This document shows positions 32,891 to 41,769 of a DNA stretch of 64,000 nt, one piece after another. Under the pieces are notes generated by a model. The model ran no database searches, was not told where the DNA came from, and saw nothing but the letters and a program-made list of their open reading frames with translations. The stretch is taken from the NCBI RefSeq assembly GCF_009831215.1, contig NZ_WUTW01000001.1, positions 806,001-870,000 on the forward strand. Direction: 5' to 3'. Origin of the DNA: Actinomadura rayongensis (GTDB taxonomy: Bacteria > Actinomycetota > Actinomycetes > Streptosporangiales > Streptosporangiaceae). The first letter of the stretch is position 1. Each line of letters opens with the position of its first letter. The position numbers and the translations under genes are program-made.

Positions 32891-34227
32891 GGGTCCTCCG
32901 TCGGGCCGGTGCGTTCGTCGTCGGCGGCGCGGCGCAGCGCCTCCTCCTCGGGGTCGGCGCCCTCCAACGCGGACGCGTCCATCACGCTCTCGCGCCAGTT
33001 CGCGGGCAGGAGGTTGTCGAGGACGTCGTCGATCGTGACCGCGCCGAGCAGGTGCCCGTCCTCGTCCACGACCGGACCGGCGACCAGGTTGTAGGTGGCG
33101 AGGTACATCGCGACGTCCTGGAGCCTTTCGCGGGGACGCAGCGGCTCCAGCTCGGTGTCGGCGATCCCGCTGACGAGGGTGGGCGGCGGTTCGCGCAGCA
33201 GCCGCTGGAAGTGGACCGTGCCGAGATAGCGCCCGGTGGGGGTCTCGACCGGGGGACGGCACACGTACACCTGGGCGGCGAGGGCGGGGTTGAGGTCGGG
33301 GTTGCGAATGTGAGCGAGGGCTTCGGCGACCGTCGTGTCGGGGGCGAGGACGACCGGGTCGGTGGTCATCAGGCCGCCCGCCGTGTCGTCCTCGTAGGTG
33401 AGCAGGCGGCGCAGCGGCGCGGCCTCGTGCGGCTCCATCAGCAGCAGCAGGTTCTCGCGCTGCTCGGCGGGCAGGTCGCGCAGCAGGTCGGTGGCGTCGT
33501 CGGGGCCCATCGCCTCCAGGACGTCGGCGGCCCGCTCCACCTCCAGCTTGCCGAGGATCTCGACCCGGTCGTCCTCGGGCAGCTCCTCCAGGACGTCGGC
33601 GAGGCGCTCGTCGTCCAGCGCGGCGGCGACCTCGCCGCGCCGCTTCTCGGGCAGCTCGTGGACGACGTTGGCGAGGTCGGCGGCCTTCATCCGCTCGAAC
33701 GCGGCGAGCAGCCCGGCCGCGCCCTGCCCGTACTCGACGATCGAGAAGCCTTCGACGTCGTCCCAGTCCACGACGCGGCTCTCGCCCCGGCGGCGCAGCC
33801 CGCGCGGCCTTGCCGGGCGCGGCGGGCGCACGGCGACCTTCGCGATCACCCAGTCGCGGGTGCGGGTGGGCTCCATCGCGACGTCCACGACGGTGACGCG
33901 CTCGCCGTCGGAGCGGAGCCGGACGGTCCGGTCCAGCATCTCGGCGAGCACCAGCGTCTCGGACTCGTGCTGGCGGAAGCGGCGGATGTTGAGCCGTCCG
34001 TCGAACACCACGGCGTCCGGCTCGATGACGGTGACCCGCGTGATCGGCAGGAACACCGGACGGCGCGGCGACACCTCCACCACGAGGCCGAGGACGCGCG
34101 GCATCCGGCGGCCGAGGCGGAGCGAGACGACGACGTCGCGGACCCGTCCGACCTGGTCGCCGACCGGATCGAACACCGCGATCCCGGCCAGGCGGGCGAT
34201 GAACACCCGCGTCGAAGATCCGCTCAT
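32887..34227 (-). CDS. MgtE N-terminal/CBS domain protein with PRC-barrel-like N-terminus
   Basis: Predicted 446 residues, all soluble. PRC-barrel-like strands come first (FDPVGDQVGRVRDVVVSLRL), then MgtE-N superhelical repeats (LADVLEELPEDDRVEILGKL). Two CBS domains follow (AGGLMTTDPVVLAPDTTVAE and HLLGAVTIDDVLDNLLP). It lacks the MgtE transmembrane channel, so it is a regulatory relative rather than a Mg2+ channel itself. I chose ATG 34227 (MSGSSTRVF) for similarity to relatives, although no Shine-Dalgarno is visible. It is coupled to the DUF1003 gene. Confidence 0.85.
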   Translation of the reverse strand: MSGSSTRVFIARLAGIAVFDPVGDQVGRVRDVVVSLRLGRRMPRVLGLVVEVSPRRPVFLPITRVTVIEPDAVVFDGRLNIRRFRQHESETLVLAEMLDRTVRLRSDGERVTVVDVAMEPTRTRDWVIAKVAVRPPRPARPRGLRRRGESRVVDWDDVEGFSIVEYGQGAAGLLAAFERMKAADLANVVHELPEKRRGEVAAALDDERLADVLEELPEDDRVEILGKLEVERAADVLEAMGPDDATDLLRDLPAEQRENLLLLMEPHEAAPLRRLLTYEDDTAGGLMTTDPVVLAPDTTVAEALAHIRNPDLNPALAAQVYVCRPPVETPTGRYLGTVHFQRLLREPPPTLVSGIADTELEPLRPRERLQDVAMYLATYNLVAGPVVDEDGHLLGAVTIDDVLDNLLPANWRESVMDASALEGADPEEEALRRAADDERTGPTEDP

Positions 34228-34278
34228 GCGCACGAGCGTACCCACGGGACCTGCGCCCATCCGGCGGCCGGTGGGGTC

Positions 34279-34791
34279 CTAGCGGTCGGCGCGGCGGCGC
34301 TTTCCGCCGACCAGGCGCGGCGGGGGGCCGGCGGTGGCGGCCGGGGTCGGGATCGGGCGGACGGCCGCGTACGCGTCGTCGTGCTCGCCGGGGCCCTCCG
34401 CGGGACCGTCCGGGGTGAGGCGGATCACGTACGACTCGGCCGCCCAGCGCTCGGTCTGGCCGTCGTGGGACGCGGCGTTGAGCCGGTCCTTGGCGAGCTG
34501 CGGGACGACCTCGTCCCACAGCTCGGTGCCGGGCTCGACGGTCTCGGCGCGGGCGGTGAACGTGACGAGCCGTCCGCCCTTGTCCTTGCTGCGGAGGATC
34601 ACCCGGACGCTCGGCGCCTCGGGCAGCCCGGGCAGCGGCTGCTCGCCGTCGCCGCCCGTCAGGACGTACGCCGATCCGTCGTGCCACAGGTGCCAGGCGG
34701 CGCGGGGCTGCGGGAGGCCGGGCAGGTCCAGCCACAGCAGGCCCGACTTCTTGGCCGCCTCCTCCACCAGCGCGCTGTTGTCCTCACCCAT
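34279..34791 (-). CDS. PPOX-like split-barrel protein (tentative)
   Basis: A 170-residue soluble protein. The first 110 residues look like a pyridoxamine-phosphate-oxidase-type FMN split barrel (AWHLWHDGSAYVLTGGDGEQ, then VRVILRSKDKGGRLVTFTAR). The C-terminus is Pro-rich and ends in a basic GGKRRRADR. Catalytic or flavin residues cannot be assigned with certainty. It is transcribed toward the CBS gene and away from the citrate-lyase-like gene. Confidence 0.6.
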   Translation of the reverse strand: MGEDNSALVEEAAKKSGLLWLDLPGLPQPRAAWHLWHDGSAYVLTGGDGEQPLPGLPEAPSVRVILRSKDKGGRLVTFTARAETVEPGTELWDEVVPQLAKDRLNAASHDGQTERWAAESYVIRLTPDGPAEGPGEHDDAYAAVRPIPTPAATAGPPPRLVGGKRRRADR

Positions 34792-34830
34792 GCCCGTCAG
34801 GGTCTCACACCCGCCGCTACGATCCGGCGC

Positions 34831-35769
34831 ATGAGATCACGGCGCACGATCCTCGCGGTCCCCGGCAGCAATCCCCGGTTCGTCGAAAAGGCGCAGGGGC
34901 TGCCCGCCGACGAGATCTTCCTGGACCTGGAGGACGCGGTCGCGCCGTCCGCGAAGGCCGAGGCGCGCAAGCTGGTCGTGGCGGCGCTCAACGAGGGCGA
35001 CTGGACGGGCAAGGTCCGCGCCGTCCGGATCAACGACCTCGCGACGCCGTGGGCGTACCGGGACGTCATCGACGTCGTGGAGGGCGCCGGCGCTCATCTC
35101 GACTGCCTGATCCTGCCGAAGGCGCAGGACGCCTCGCACGTCCAGTGGCTGGACCGGCTGCTCACCCAGATCGAGCTGGCGACCGGCCTGGAGCGCGGCC
35201 GGATCGGCATCGAGGCCCAGATCGAGGACGCCCGGGGCATGACCGCGATCGACGCCATCGCCGCGTCCTCGCCCCGGCTGGAGAGCCTGGTGTTCGGTCC
35301 TGGCGACTTCATGGCGTCCATCAACATGCGGACGCTGACCGTGGGGGAGCAGCCGCCCGGTTACACCGAGGGCGACGCGTACCACTACATCCTCATGCGG
35401 ATCCTGCTCGCCGCGCGCGCCCACGACCTCCAGGCGGTGGACGGGCCGTACTTCAACATTCGCGACGTGGACGCGTTCCGGCGCGTCGCGGGCCGGTCGG
35501 CGGCGCTCGGGTTCGACGGCAAGTGGGTGCTGCACCCGGCGCAGATCGAGGCGGGGAACGAGGTGTTCTCGCCGTCCCAGGACGACTACGACCACGCCGA
35601 GCTGATCCTCGACGCCTACGCGTACGCCACCGAGGTCGAGGGGCGCGGCGCGGCGACGCTCGGCGACGAGATGATCGACGAGGCGTCCCGCAAGATGGCG
35701 CTGGTCGTCGCGGCGAAGGGCCGCGCGGCCGGGCTGCGCCGCACCCGGACGTTCGCGCCCCCGGCGTGA
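34831..35769 (+). CDS. HpcH/HpaI (CitE-like) CoA-ester lyase, malyl-CoA lyase type
   Basis: Predicted 312 residues, a Mg2+-dependent TIM-barrel C-C lyase acting on malyl-CoA- or citramalyl-CoA-like esters. Key segments: LAVPGSNPRF (CoA), LDLEDAVAPSAK (Glu-Asp), VRINDLATPW (catalytic Arg), IEAQIEDARG (metal Glu) and VFGPGDFMASI. The insertion VGEQPPGYTEGDAYHY resembles L-malyl-CoA/beta-methylmalyl-CoA lyases. The ATG is 39 bases from the divergent neighbour. Its CoA substrate is uncertain. Confidence 0.85.
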   Translation: MRSRRTILAVPGSNPRFVEKAQGLPADEIFLDLEDAVAPSAKAEARKLVVAALNEGDWTGKVRAVRINDLATPWAYRDVIDVVEGAGAHLDCLILPKAQDASHVQWLDRLLTQIELATGLERGRIGIEAQIEDARGMTAIDAIAASSPRLESLVFGPGDFMASINMRTLTVGEQPPGYTEGDAYHYILMRILLAARAHDLQAVDGPYFNIRDVDAFRRVAGRSAALGFDGKWVLHPAQIEAGNEVFSPSQDDYDHAELILDAYAYATEVEGRGAATLGDEMIDEASRKMALVVAAKGRAAGLRRTRTFAPPA

Positions 35770-35834
35770 CGCGCAGCGCCGGCGGATCCGCGTACGCTGC
35801 GTAGCGACGGGTTCGGGGCACGGGGAGGCAGACG

Positions 35835-37322
35835 GTGACGCGACCTTCGGACGACGGCTGGGTACCGCCCGACGCGGCGTACCCCGACGGCCCCCGTCCC
35901 ACCCCGCCCTTCGACGCGGACGGCTGGACGGGCCCCGACCCCGACCCCGCCCCCGCACCGCCCGTCTTCGGCGCCCCGCCCCAGCCAGGCTGGCAGTGGC
36001 CCCAGGAATACGCCCCGCCCAACACCCCAGGCACCCCGGGCGTCCCCGACGCCCCGGGCGCGAACGGCTCGCCCGACCAGCCCGGCGCCCCGGGCGCCCC
36101 TGCCTGGCCTGGCGGTCCCGGGGCTCCGGGCGCTCCGGGCGCGTACGGCCACCCGGGCGGTTACGGCCCTCCGGGTCAGCCAGGCAGCTACGGCCAGCCG
36201 GGCGGTTACGGCCCGCCCGGCGCGTACGGTCAGCCGGGCGGCTACGGGCCGCAGGGCGCGCCCGGCGGCTACGGTCAGCCGGGCGGGTACGGGCCGCCGG
36301 GGGTTTACGGGCCGCCGGGGCCGGCGGGGTACGCGTACGGGCAGCCGCCGCCGCGCCGGGTGTGGAGCGTCGCGCCGGAGCCGGGGACGCCCTACCACCG
36401 GATGGCGCGGACGGCGGTGCACCGTTGGTGGCGGCCGATCGCCGGGACGTTCGCGGGCGCCGCCGCCTATCTGCTGCTCGCCGTCGCGCTGATGATCGCG
36501 TTCCTCATCGGGTACGCGGTCGTGACCGGCGGGACGCCCGACATGTCCGGCGACGACACCGAGTTCTTCGGCGACCCGACGACCGACCTGGCGTTCAACC
36601 TGCTGTCCATCGCGCTGCTGCTCCCCGTCGTGCTGCTCGCGGCGTGGGCGTTCCAGCGGCGGCGGCCGGGGACGGTCGCGTCCGTCGCCGGACGGCTGCG
36701 CTGGCGCTGGCTCGCGATCTGCGGCGGCGCGGCCGTGCTGTTCTGCGCCGTTTCGTACGGGCTCGGGCTCGCCGCCGACACCGTCGTCCCCGCCGACGCG
36801 AGCGACGACGGCGCGTGGGTCGGCTGGGGGAGCTTCGTCGGCCCCGCGATCGTGATCCTGCTGTTCGCGCCGCTCCAGTCGGCGGCCGAGGAGTTCACCT
36901 TCCGGGGCTGGGTCCTCCAGAGCGTCGGCGCGTGGACGCTGGAGAGCCGCACCGGGCGCGTCGCCCGCGCCTTCAGCCGCGTGCTGCGGACGCCGTGGCC
37001 CGGCATCGTCGTCGGCGCGGCGCTGTTCGCGTCCGCGCACGGCTACACCGGCTGGGGCGTCCTCGACATCTTCCTGTTCGGGGCCGTCGCCGCCTGGCTG
37101 ACCGTCCGCACGGGCGGGCTGGAGGCGGGCATCGCGATGCACGTCTGCAACAACCTGATGGCGTTCCTCGTCCCGGCGGCGCTCGGCACGCTGAACCTGG
37201 AGCAGGGCGCGGTGCCCGGCGCGTACGTCGCCGCCGACGTCGCGTCGATGCTGATCTACGCCGGGCTCATCGTCCTCCTCGCCCGCCGGTTCAAGATCGC
37301 GCGGGTCACAGCGGCGGGCTGA
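35835..37322 (+). CDS. CPBP intramembrane protease with collagen-like N-terminal tail
   Basis: A 495-residue protein with GGGGAGG before the GTG start. The first 185 residues are Pro/Gly/Tyr-rich, with repeats such as GGYGPPGAYGQPGG between about 95 and 175. Several membrane helices then carry the CPBP/Abi (CAAX-like) motifs: EEFTFRGW (about 351), SAHGYTGWG (about 400) and HVCNN (about 436). The glutamates and histidines form the metal site facing the membrane. The tail could be cytosolic and mediate assembly. Its gene end overlaps nadR's by 17 bases. Confidence 0.9.
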   Translation: MTRPSDDGWVPPDAAYPDGPRPTPPFDADGWTGPDPDPAPAPPVFGAPPQPGWQWPQEYAPPNTPGTPGVPDAPGANGSPDQPGAPGAPAWPGGPGAPGAPGAYGHPGGYGPPGQPGSYGQPGGYGPPGAYGQPGGYGPQGAPGGYGQPGGYGPPGVYGPPGPAGYAYGQPPPRRVWSVAPEPGTPYHRMARTAVHRWWRPIAGTFAGAAAYLLLAVALMIAFLIGYAVVTGGTPDMSGDDTEFFGDPTTDLAFNLLSIALLLPVVLLAAWAFQRRRPGTVASVAGRLRWRWLAICGGAAVLFCAVSYGLGLAADTVVPADASDDGAWVGWGSFVGPAIVILLFAPLQSAAEEFTFRGWVLQSVGAWTLESRTGRVARAFSRVLRTPWPGIVVGAALFASAHGYTGWGVLDIFLFGAVAAWLTVRTGGLEAGIAMHVCNNLMAFLVPAALGTLNLEQGAVPGAYVAADVASMLIYAGLIVLLARRFKIARVTAAG

Positions 37323-38412
37323 ACGTCCAACCTTCGGCGAGCAGCGCGTCCACGGCGGCGACGGCGGCGGCGAGACGGTCGTCCGGCGCGCCGGTGACGA
37401 CGACGTGCCGCATCCCGCGCCGCGCCAGCTCCTCCCGGAACCGGCCGTCCATCCACAGCCGGACGTCGGCGCCGTCCCGCCAGCCGTCCTGCTCGAACGG
37501 CACCCCGGCGGCGGACGTCAGGATCCACAGATGGTGCGGGGCGCGGGCGTGCAGCCGCTCGACGTCCGGGGCGGGCGCGCCGAGGTAGCGCTCGTGCCAC
37601 AGCGCGGTCGCGAACGCGTCGGTGTCGCAGACCAGCAGCGGCGAGCCCGCGCGGGCCGCCGCGTCCTCCAGCGCCAGGTGCCGTTCGGCGATCGTGGTGA
37701 ACTCCGCCGACTCCCACACCAGGTCGTCCAGCCACAGGCCGGGGTTCCCGGACGCGCGGCGCGCCGCCGCCAGCTTCTCCTCGGTGAACGTCCGGCCGTA
37801 CTCGGGCACCCACCGCGTCGCGGCCCACGGCCCCCCGCGCGCGGCGTAGTGCGCGGCGAGCGCCCGCGCCAGCGTGGTCGAGCCGGTGGACTCCGCGCCG
37901 ACGACCACGACGCGCCGCGCCAGGTACGCCCGGACGGGCGGCGCCAGCCACTCCCACGCCGCCACCGGGTCGCGGCGCACGGCCGTCCCGCTGACGGGGA
38001 ACCGGGCGCGCGGCGGGTCGACGGGCACGTGCGCCGCGCCGAACCGGCGGGCCAGCTCGGGCCCGTACTCCTCGGAACTGAACACCGCGTCCACCGGCGG
38101 ACGCGGCGCGCCCGGGCCGCTGAGCGCTGCCAATCCGCTCCGGAAGGCGTCCACGTGCGCCGACCAGATCGCGTCGGACGCGTAATCCACCTCGACGTCG
38201 TCCATCACCGGGACGACGTCCACATGCGGTTGCGGATGCTGCTCGCGCAACCACGCCGTCCGCAACGCAAGGGGGACGCTCTCCGCCGTGGACGCGCACA
38301 CCAGCACGGAGACCCGCGCACATTGCTCCGCCGCTCGGTCGACGAGGTGATGGTGGCCCGCGTGCGGCGGATAGAACTTGCCGATGACGAGCCCGTGCGC
38401 GTACCGGCTCAC
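37306..38412 (-). CDS. nadR: NadR-like bifunctional NMN adenylyltransferase/ribosylnicotinamide kinase
   Basis: Predicted 368 residues. The N-terminal nucleotidyltransferase has GKFYPPHAGHHHL (HxGH motif) and, near its end, FPVSGTAVRRDP (the SGT nucleotide contact). The C-terminal P-loop kinase would phosphorylate nicotinamide riboside, but its Walker A reads GAESTGSTT, with Ser where Lys is expected. The GTG overlaps the pnuC stop (GTGA). With PnuC importing the riboside, the pair forms an NAD salvage route. Confidence 0.88.
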   Translation of the reverse strand: MSRYAHGLVIGKFYPPHAGHHHLVDRAAEQCARVSVLVCASTAESVPLALRTAWLREQHPQPHVDVVPVMDDVEVDYASDAIWSAHVDAFRSGLAALSGPGAPRPPVDAVFSSEEYGPELARRFGAAHVPVDPPRARFPVSGTAVRRDPVAAWEWLAPPVRAYLARRVVVVGAESTGSTTLARALAAHYAARGGPWAATRWVPEYGRTFTEEKLAAARRASGNPGLWLDDLVWESAEFTTIAERHLALEDAAARAGSPLLVCDTDAFATALWHERYLGAPAPDVERLHARAPHHLWILTSAAGVPFEQDGWRDGADVRLWMDGRFREELARRGMRHVVVTGAPDDRLAAAVAAVDALLAEGWTFSPPL

Positions 38413-39038
38413 GCGGCGACCGCCGCCCGCCGGTCCCGCGACCAGGCCAGCAGGCCGGCGACGCACAGCGCGAGGAACAGCACGTACAGGCCGGACGTCA
38501 GCTTGAGGTCCTTGTAGAAGTAGAGCGGGATGTAGATCAGGTCGGCGGTTATCCACAGCCACCACGACTCCAGCAGCTTGCGGGACTGCCCGTACGTCGC
38601 GGCCAGGGACAGCGCGGTGGTGAACGCGTCCCAGAACGGGACGGTCGAGTCCGTCCACCGCGCGAGCATCCACGTCAGCAGCCCGGTGGCAACGACGGTC
38701 GCCGCACCGAGCGACGCCCATTCCATCGGGGTCGTCCGCCGGACGGGCAGCGCGTCCCGTCCGTCCCCCGCGTACAGCCAGACGTACCAGCCGTAGAACT
38801 GCAGCACGAGGTACACGGCCTGGAGTCCGGCGTCCGCGTACAGGCCGCCGTCCAGGAACACCAGGCCGAGCAGGACCACGTTCGCCGCCCCCACCGGCCA
38901 GTTCGCGATGTTCTGCCGCACCACGAGCCACACGTTCACCGCGCCGGTCGCGAAGCCGAGCAGCTCCGCCCAGCTCGTCGGGACGGTCCCGAGATGGAAC
39001 GCGGGCCGCAGCAGCGGGCCGATCAGGTCGTGCAGCAC
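38409..39038 (-). CDS. pnuC: Nicotinamide riboside transporter
   Basis: Predicted 209 residues with about seven hydrophobic helices. It shows PnuC family segments: NIANWPVGAANVVLLGLVFL, YADAGLQAVYLVLQFYGWYV with the WYVW motif, and ESWWLWITADLIYIPLYFYK. GGAG precedes the GTG start by 6 bases. PnuC carriers import nicotinamide riboside by facilitated diffusion and rely on its phosphorylation inside the cell, here by the coupled NadR. Confidence 0.92.
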   Translation of the reverse strand: MLHDLIGPLLRPAFHLGTVPTSWAELLGFATGAVNVWLVVRQNIANWPVGAANVVLLGLVFLDGGLYADAGLQAVYLVLQFYGWYVWLYAGDGRDALPVRRTTPMEWASLGAATVVATGLLTWMLARWTDSTVPFWDAFTTALSLAATYGQSRKLLESWWLWITADLIYIPLYFYKDLKLTSGLYVLFLALCVAGLLAWSRDRRAAVAA

Positions 39039-39070
39039 GGGGAACTCCAGGGGGAGGGGCGGCGAAGATC

Positions 39071-39457
39071 CTAGAGGACGTCCCAGGACGTGAGCGCCGC
39101 CACCAGCCCCGGCACGAGCGGCAGCCCGGCCAGCTCGGCGATGGGGACGAACCGGACATCGTCCGCGTCGTCCCCCGCCCGCAGCACCCCGCCCGCGACG
39201 GTTGCGGCGTAGTCGTGGATCTCGTAGACGCATCCCGGCCCCGGACGGTCCACGGTGCCGAGCAGCGCGCCCGGCACGACATCCAGGCCGGTCTCCTCGC
39301 GCAGCTCGCGCACGACGGCCGCCGCGTCGTCCTCGCCGGGCTCGACGCGCCCGCCCGGCACCGACCACGACCCGGCCGACGGCGGACGGCCGCGCCGCAC
39401 CAGCAGGATCCGCCCCGCGTCGTCCCGGACGACCGCCCCCACGCACCGCACGCGCAT
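39071..39457 (-). CDS. Nudix hydrolase
   Basis: Predicted 128 residues with a full Nudix box: GGRVEPGEDDAAAVVRELRE followed directly by ETGL (Gx5Ex7REUxEExGU). The N-terminal strand RCVGAVVRDDAGRILLVRRG is typical of MutT-like members. The start at 39457 is uncertain; an in-frame ATG three codons upstream is possible. It lies 32 bases before pnuC in the same direction, so it may belong to the NAD salvage operon and hydrolyse a nucleotide diphosphate derivative. Confidence 0.88.
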   Translation of the reverse strand: MRVRCVGAVVRDDAGRILLVRRGRPPSAGSWSVPGGRVEPGEDDAAAVVRELREETGLDVVPGALLGTVDRPGPGCVYEIHDYAATVAGGVLRAGDDADDVRFVPIAELAGLPLVPGLVAALTSWDVL

Positions 39458-39542
39458 GGACCTCATTGTGGCGCAACGATGACCAGGTTTTTGCAGGTCG
39501 ACGCGTTGACGTCCGCGCGGCCCCGACGCAGGGTGAGGAGTC

Positions 39543-40163
39543 ATGGAGGCATGCCCACGCTGCTTCGGGGCGCTGCGCGCCGACCGGACCTGCGCGACCC
39601 ACGGCGCCGTGCTCCCGTGGCGGCCCGCGAACGTCCCCGGCCCGGACGAGCTGGCCGCCGTCCTGCTCGACACGCGTGTGCCCGTCTGGGTGCCGTGGCC
39701 GCTGCCCGCCGGCTGGCTCGTGACCGGCTTCGCGTCCGTCGGCGACGCCGGCTCCGGGACGCGCGCCGTCGCCGTCGCCCTGTCGGCCCCCGGCCTGCTG
39801 CGCGGACGCGCCGACCTCGTCCTCGTCGCCGAGGAGCCCGGCGTCGGGCTCGGCGCCCACCTCGCAGGGCTGCCCGGCCCCGACCCCGGCGCCGGATTCG
39901 ACAGCGCCGCGCCGCACGCCAAGCTCGCCGTCGCCGGGCCGCGCGCGTCCTGCGGGCTCGCGGTGCCGCTGTGGGCCGTCCCGTCCGGCCCCGGCCGCGC
40001 CGCGTTCGTCGGCGAGGCGCTCGGCGACTGGCTGTGGGCGGTGCTGTGGCCCGCCGAGGCGGGCGTCCTGCTCATGGAGGCGACGGGCCTGCTCGACCTC
40101 CGCGAGCCCGGCCTCGCCGTCGACCTGCCCTACGGCCCGCTCAGCTCCCGCGTCGCCCGCTGA
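39543..40163 (+). CDS. DUF6758-type protein
   Basis: Predicted 206 residues. It starts with a zinc-ribbon-like CPRCFGALRADRTCATHG and contains PVWVPWPLPAGWLVTGFASV and LVLVAEEPGVGLGAHLAGL, which I recognise as a conserved actinobacterial family without known function. The C-terminal part, GEALGDWLWAVLWPAEAG, is also typical. GAGGAG precedes the ATG. It is followed 17 bases later by the PHP-domain gene, a linkage I recall from other actinomycetes. Confidence 0.85.
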   Translation: MEACPRCFGALRADRTCATHGAVLPWRPANVPGPDELAAVLLDTRVPVWVPWPLPAGWLVTGFASVGDAGSGTRAVAVALSAPGLLRGRADLVLVAEEPGVGLGAHLAGLPGPDPGAGFDSAAPHAKLAVAGPRASCGLAVPLWAVPSGPGRAAFVGEALGDWLWAVLWPAEAGVLLMEATGLLDLREPGLAVDLPYGPLSSRVAR

Positions 40164-40180
40164 TCGTCTAGAACTGGGGC

Positions 40181-41047
40181 ATGGCGAATCCCCGGCGCAT
40201 CGACCTCCACAGCCACAGCGACGTCTCCGACGGCACCCGCCCGCCCGCCGAGGTGGTGGCGCGGGCCGCCGCCGCCGGACTGGACGTCCTCGCGCTCACC
40301 GACCACGACACGACCGCCGGCTGGGACGCGGCGGTCGCCGCCCTGCCGCCCGGCCTCACGCTCGTGCGCGGCGCCGAGCTGTCGTGCCACCGGGACGGAC
40401 GCGTCGTCCACCTGCTCGCCTACCTCTTCGACCCGGCCGACGCCGCGCTCACCGCCGAGCTGGACCGCGTCCGGGACGACCGGATCGTCCGGGCCCAGAA
40501 AATGGTCGACAAACTCGTCGACCTCGGCGCGGACCTGACGTTCGAGGACGTCCTCGCCCAGGCCGGCGGCGCCGCGATCGGACGGCCGCACATCGCGCGG
40601 GCGCTCGTCGCGGCGGGCGCCGTCGCCACCGTGGACGAGGCGTTCACCCCCGACTGGATCGGCGAGGGGGGCCGCGCCCACGTCGACCGGTACGCGCTGG
40701 ACCCGGCGGCGGCCGTCCGGCTCGTCCGGGGCGCGGGCGGCGCGACCGTCCTCGCCCACCCCCGCGCCCGCCGCTACGGCTACGACTACCGCGACGAGCT
40801 GATCGAGGAACTGGCCGAGGCGGGCCTGACCGGCGTCGAGGTGGACCACCCCGAGCAGGACGCCGCCGAACGCGAGCCGCTCCGCGCGCAGGCCCGCGCG
40901 CTCGGGCTCGTCGTCACCGGCTCCAGCGACGACCACGGCGCGATGACCGGCGACCGGCTCGGCGCGGAGACCACCGACCCCGCCGCCTACGCCGCGCTCG
41001 TCGCCGCGACGTCCGGCGCTGTAACGCCCGTCACCGCCGCGCGGTAG
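40181..41047 (+). CDS. PHP-domain phosphoesterase (RNase AM/nucleoside bisphosphate phosphatase-like)
   Basis: A 288-residue protein with the PHP metal-binding motifs: DLHSHSDVSDG, ALTDHDTTAGW, GAELSCH, IGRPHIARALV and GSSDDHG. Relatives remove 5' nucleotides from 5'-monophosphorylated RNA or dephosphorylate nucleoside 3',5'-bisphosphates. It is in a close plus-strand series with the DUF6758, MBL-fold and RecB-like genes. Confidence 0.9.
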   Translation: MANPRRIDLHSHSDVSDGTRPPAEVVARAAAAGLDVLALTDHDTTAGWDAAVAALPPGLTLVRGAELSCHRDGRVVHLLAYLFDPADAALTAELDRVRDDRIVRAQKMVDKLVDLGADLTFEDVLAQAGGAAIGRPHIARALVAAGAVATVDEAFTPDWIGEGGRAHVDRYALDPAAAVRLVRGAGGATVLAHPRARRYGYDYRDELIEELAEAGLTGVEVDHPEQDAAEREPLRAQARALGLVVTGSSDDHGAMTGDRLGAETTDPAAYAALVAATSGAVTPVTAAR

Positions 41048-41048
41048 G

Positions 41049-41762
41049 GTGCGGGACGTGGACGCGCGCATTGATCAGGTCGTGACGTCGGGGACGACCG
41101 CCCTCGACGACACCGAACACGACGTCGAGAACAACACCTACCTCGTCGGCGACGACGACGAGGTCATCGTGATCGACCCGGGCTTCGACGCCGAGGCGGT
41201 CCTCAAGCAGGTGGGCGACCGCGAGGTCATGGCCGTCATCCTCACCGACGGCAACGAGCACCACCTCGCCACCGCGCTGGAGGTCGCCGCCGCCGGCGAG
41301 GAGGACGAGGACGACTGGGCGCCCATCGCCCTGCACCGCTCCGACCGGCTGCTGTGGCGCGACTACTTCGGCCGCCTCGCCAAGTCCGAGGAGGACGAGG
41401 ACGACGCCAAGGCGCTGCGGTCCGTCGAGCCCGACATCTGGCTGGAGGACGGCGGCGTCTTCGAGATCGCCGACGTCCAGCTGGAGATCGTGCACACGCC
41501 CGGCCACACGCCCGGCAGCGTCAGCGTGATCAGCGAGCAGCTCGGCGTGCTGTTCTCCGGCGACACGCTGCACCGGGGCCGTCCGGGCTCGGTCGGCGGC
41601 GTCTTCGACGACCTGCGCAAGCAGCTCAACTCGATCGGCGCGCTGCTCACCCCGCTGCCGAAGGACCTGCGCGTCCTGCCCGGCCAGGGCGAGGAGACGA
41701 CGGTCGGCGAAGAGGACGCGCGCTGGGACACCTGGGGCGCGCTCAGCGACGAGGACGACTGA
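41049..41762 (+). CDS. Metallo-beta-lactamase-fold protein with degenerate metal motif
   Basis: Predicted 237 residues from a GTG one base after the PHP stop. The fold is clear from NNTYLVGDDDEVIVIDPGFD, HTPGHTPGSVSVI and LFSGDTLHRGRPGS. The canonical HxHxDH loop instead reads LTDGNEHHL, losing both first histidines. Acidic stretches (EEDEDDW, EEDEDD) are inserted in the middle. Site-1 metal binding is therefore doubtful, and the protein may use one metal or be non-enzymatic. It sits between a PHP and a RecB-like nuclease gene. Confidence 0.8.
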   Translation: MRDVDARIDQVVTSGTTALDDTEHDVENNTYLVGDDDEVIVIDPGFDAEAVLKQVGDREVMAVILTDGNEHHLATALEVAAAGEEDEDDWAPIALHRSDRLLWRDYFGRLAKSEEDEDDAKALRSVEPDIWLEDGGVFEIADVQLEIVHTPGHTPGSVSVISEQLGVLFSGDTLHRGRPGSVGGVFDDLRKQLNSIGALLTPLPKDLRVLPGQGEETTVGEEDARWDTWGALSDEDD

Positions 41763-41769
41763 GTCCACG

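Noticed and set aside
36120..36345. Intergenic minisatellite
   Set aside because: It lies in frame within the CPBP protease gene and encodes its Gly/Pro/Tyr tail.
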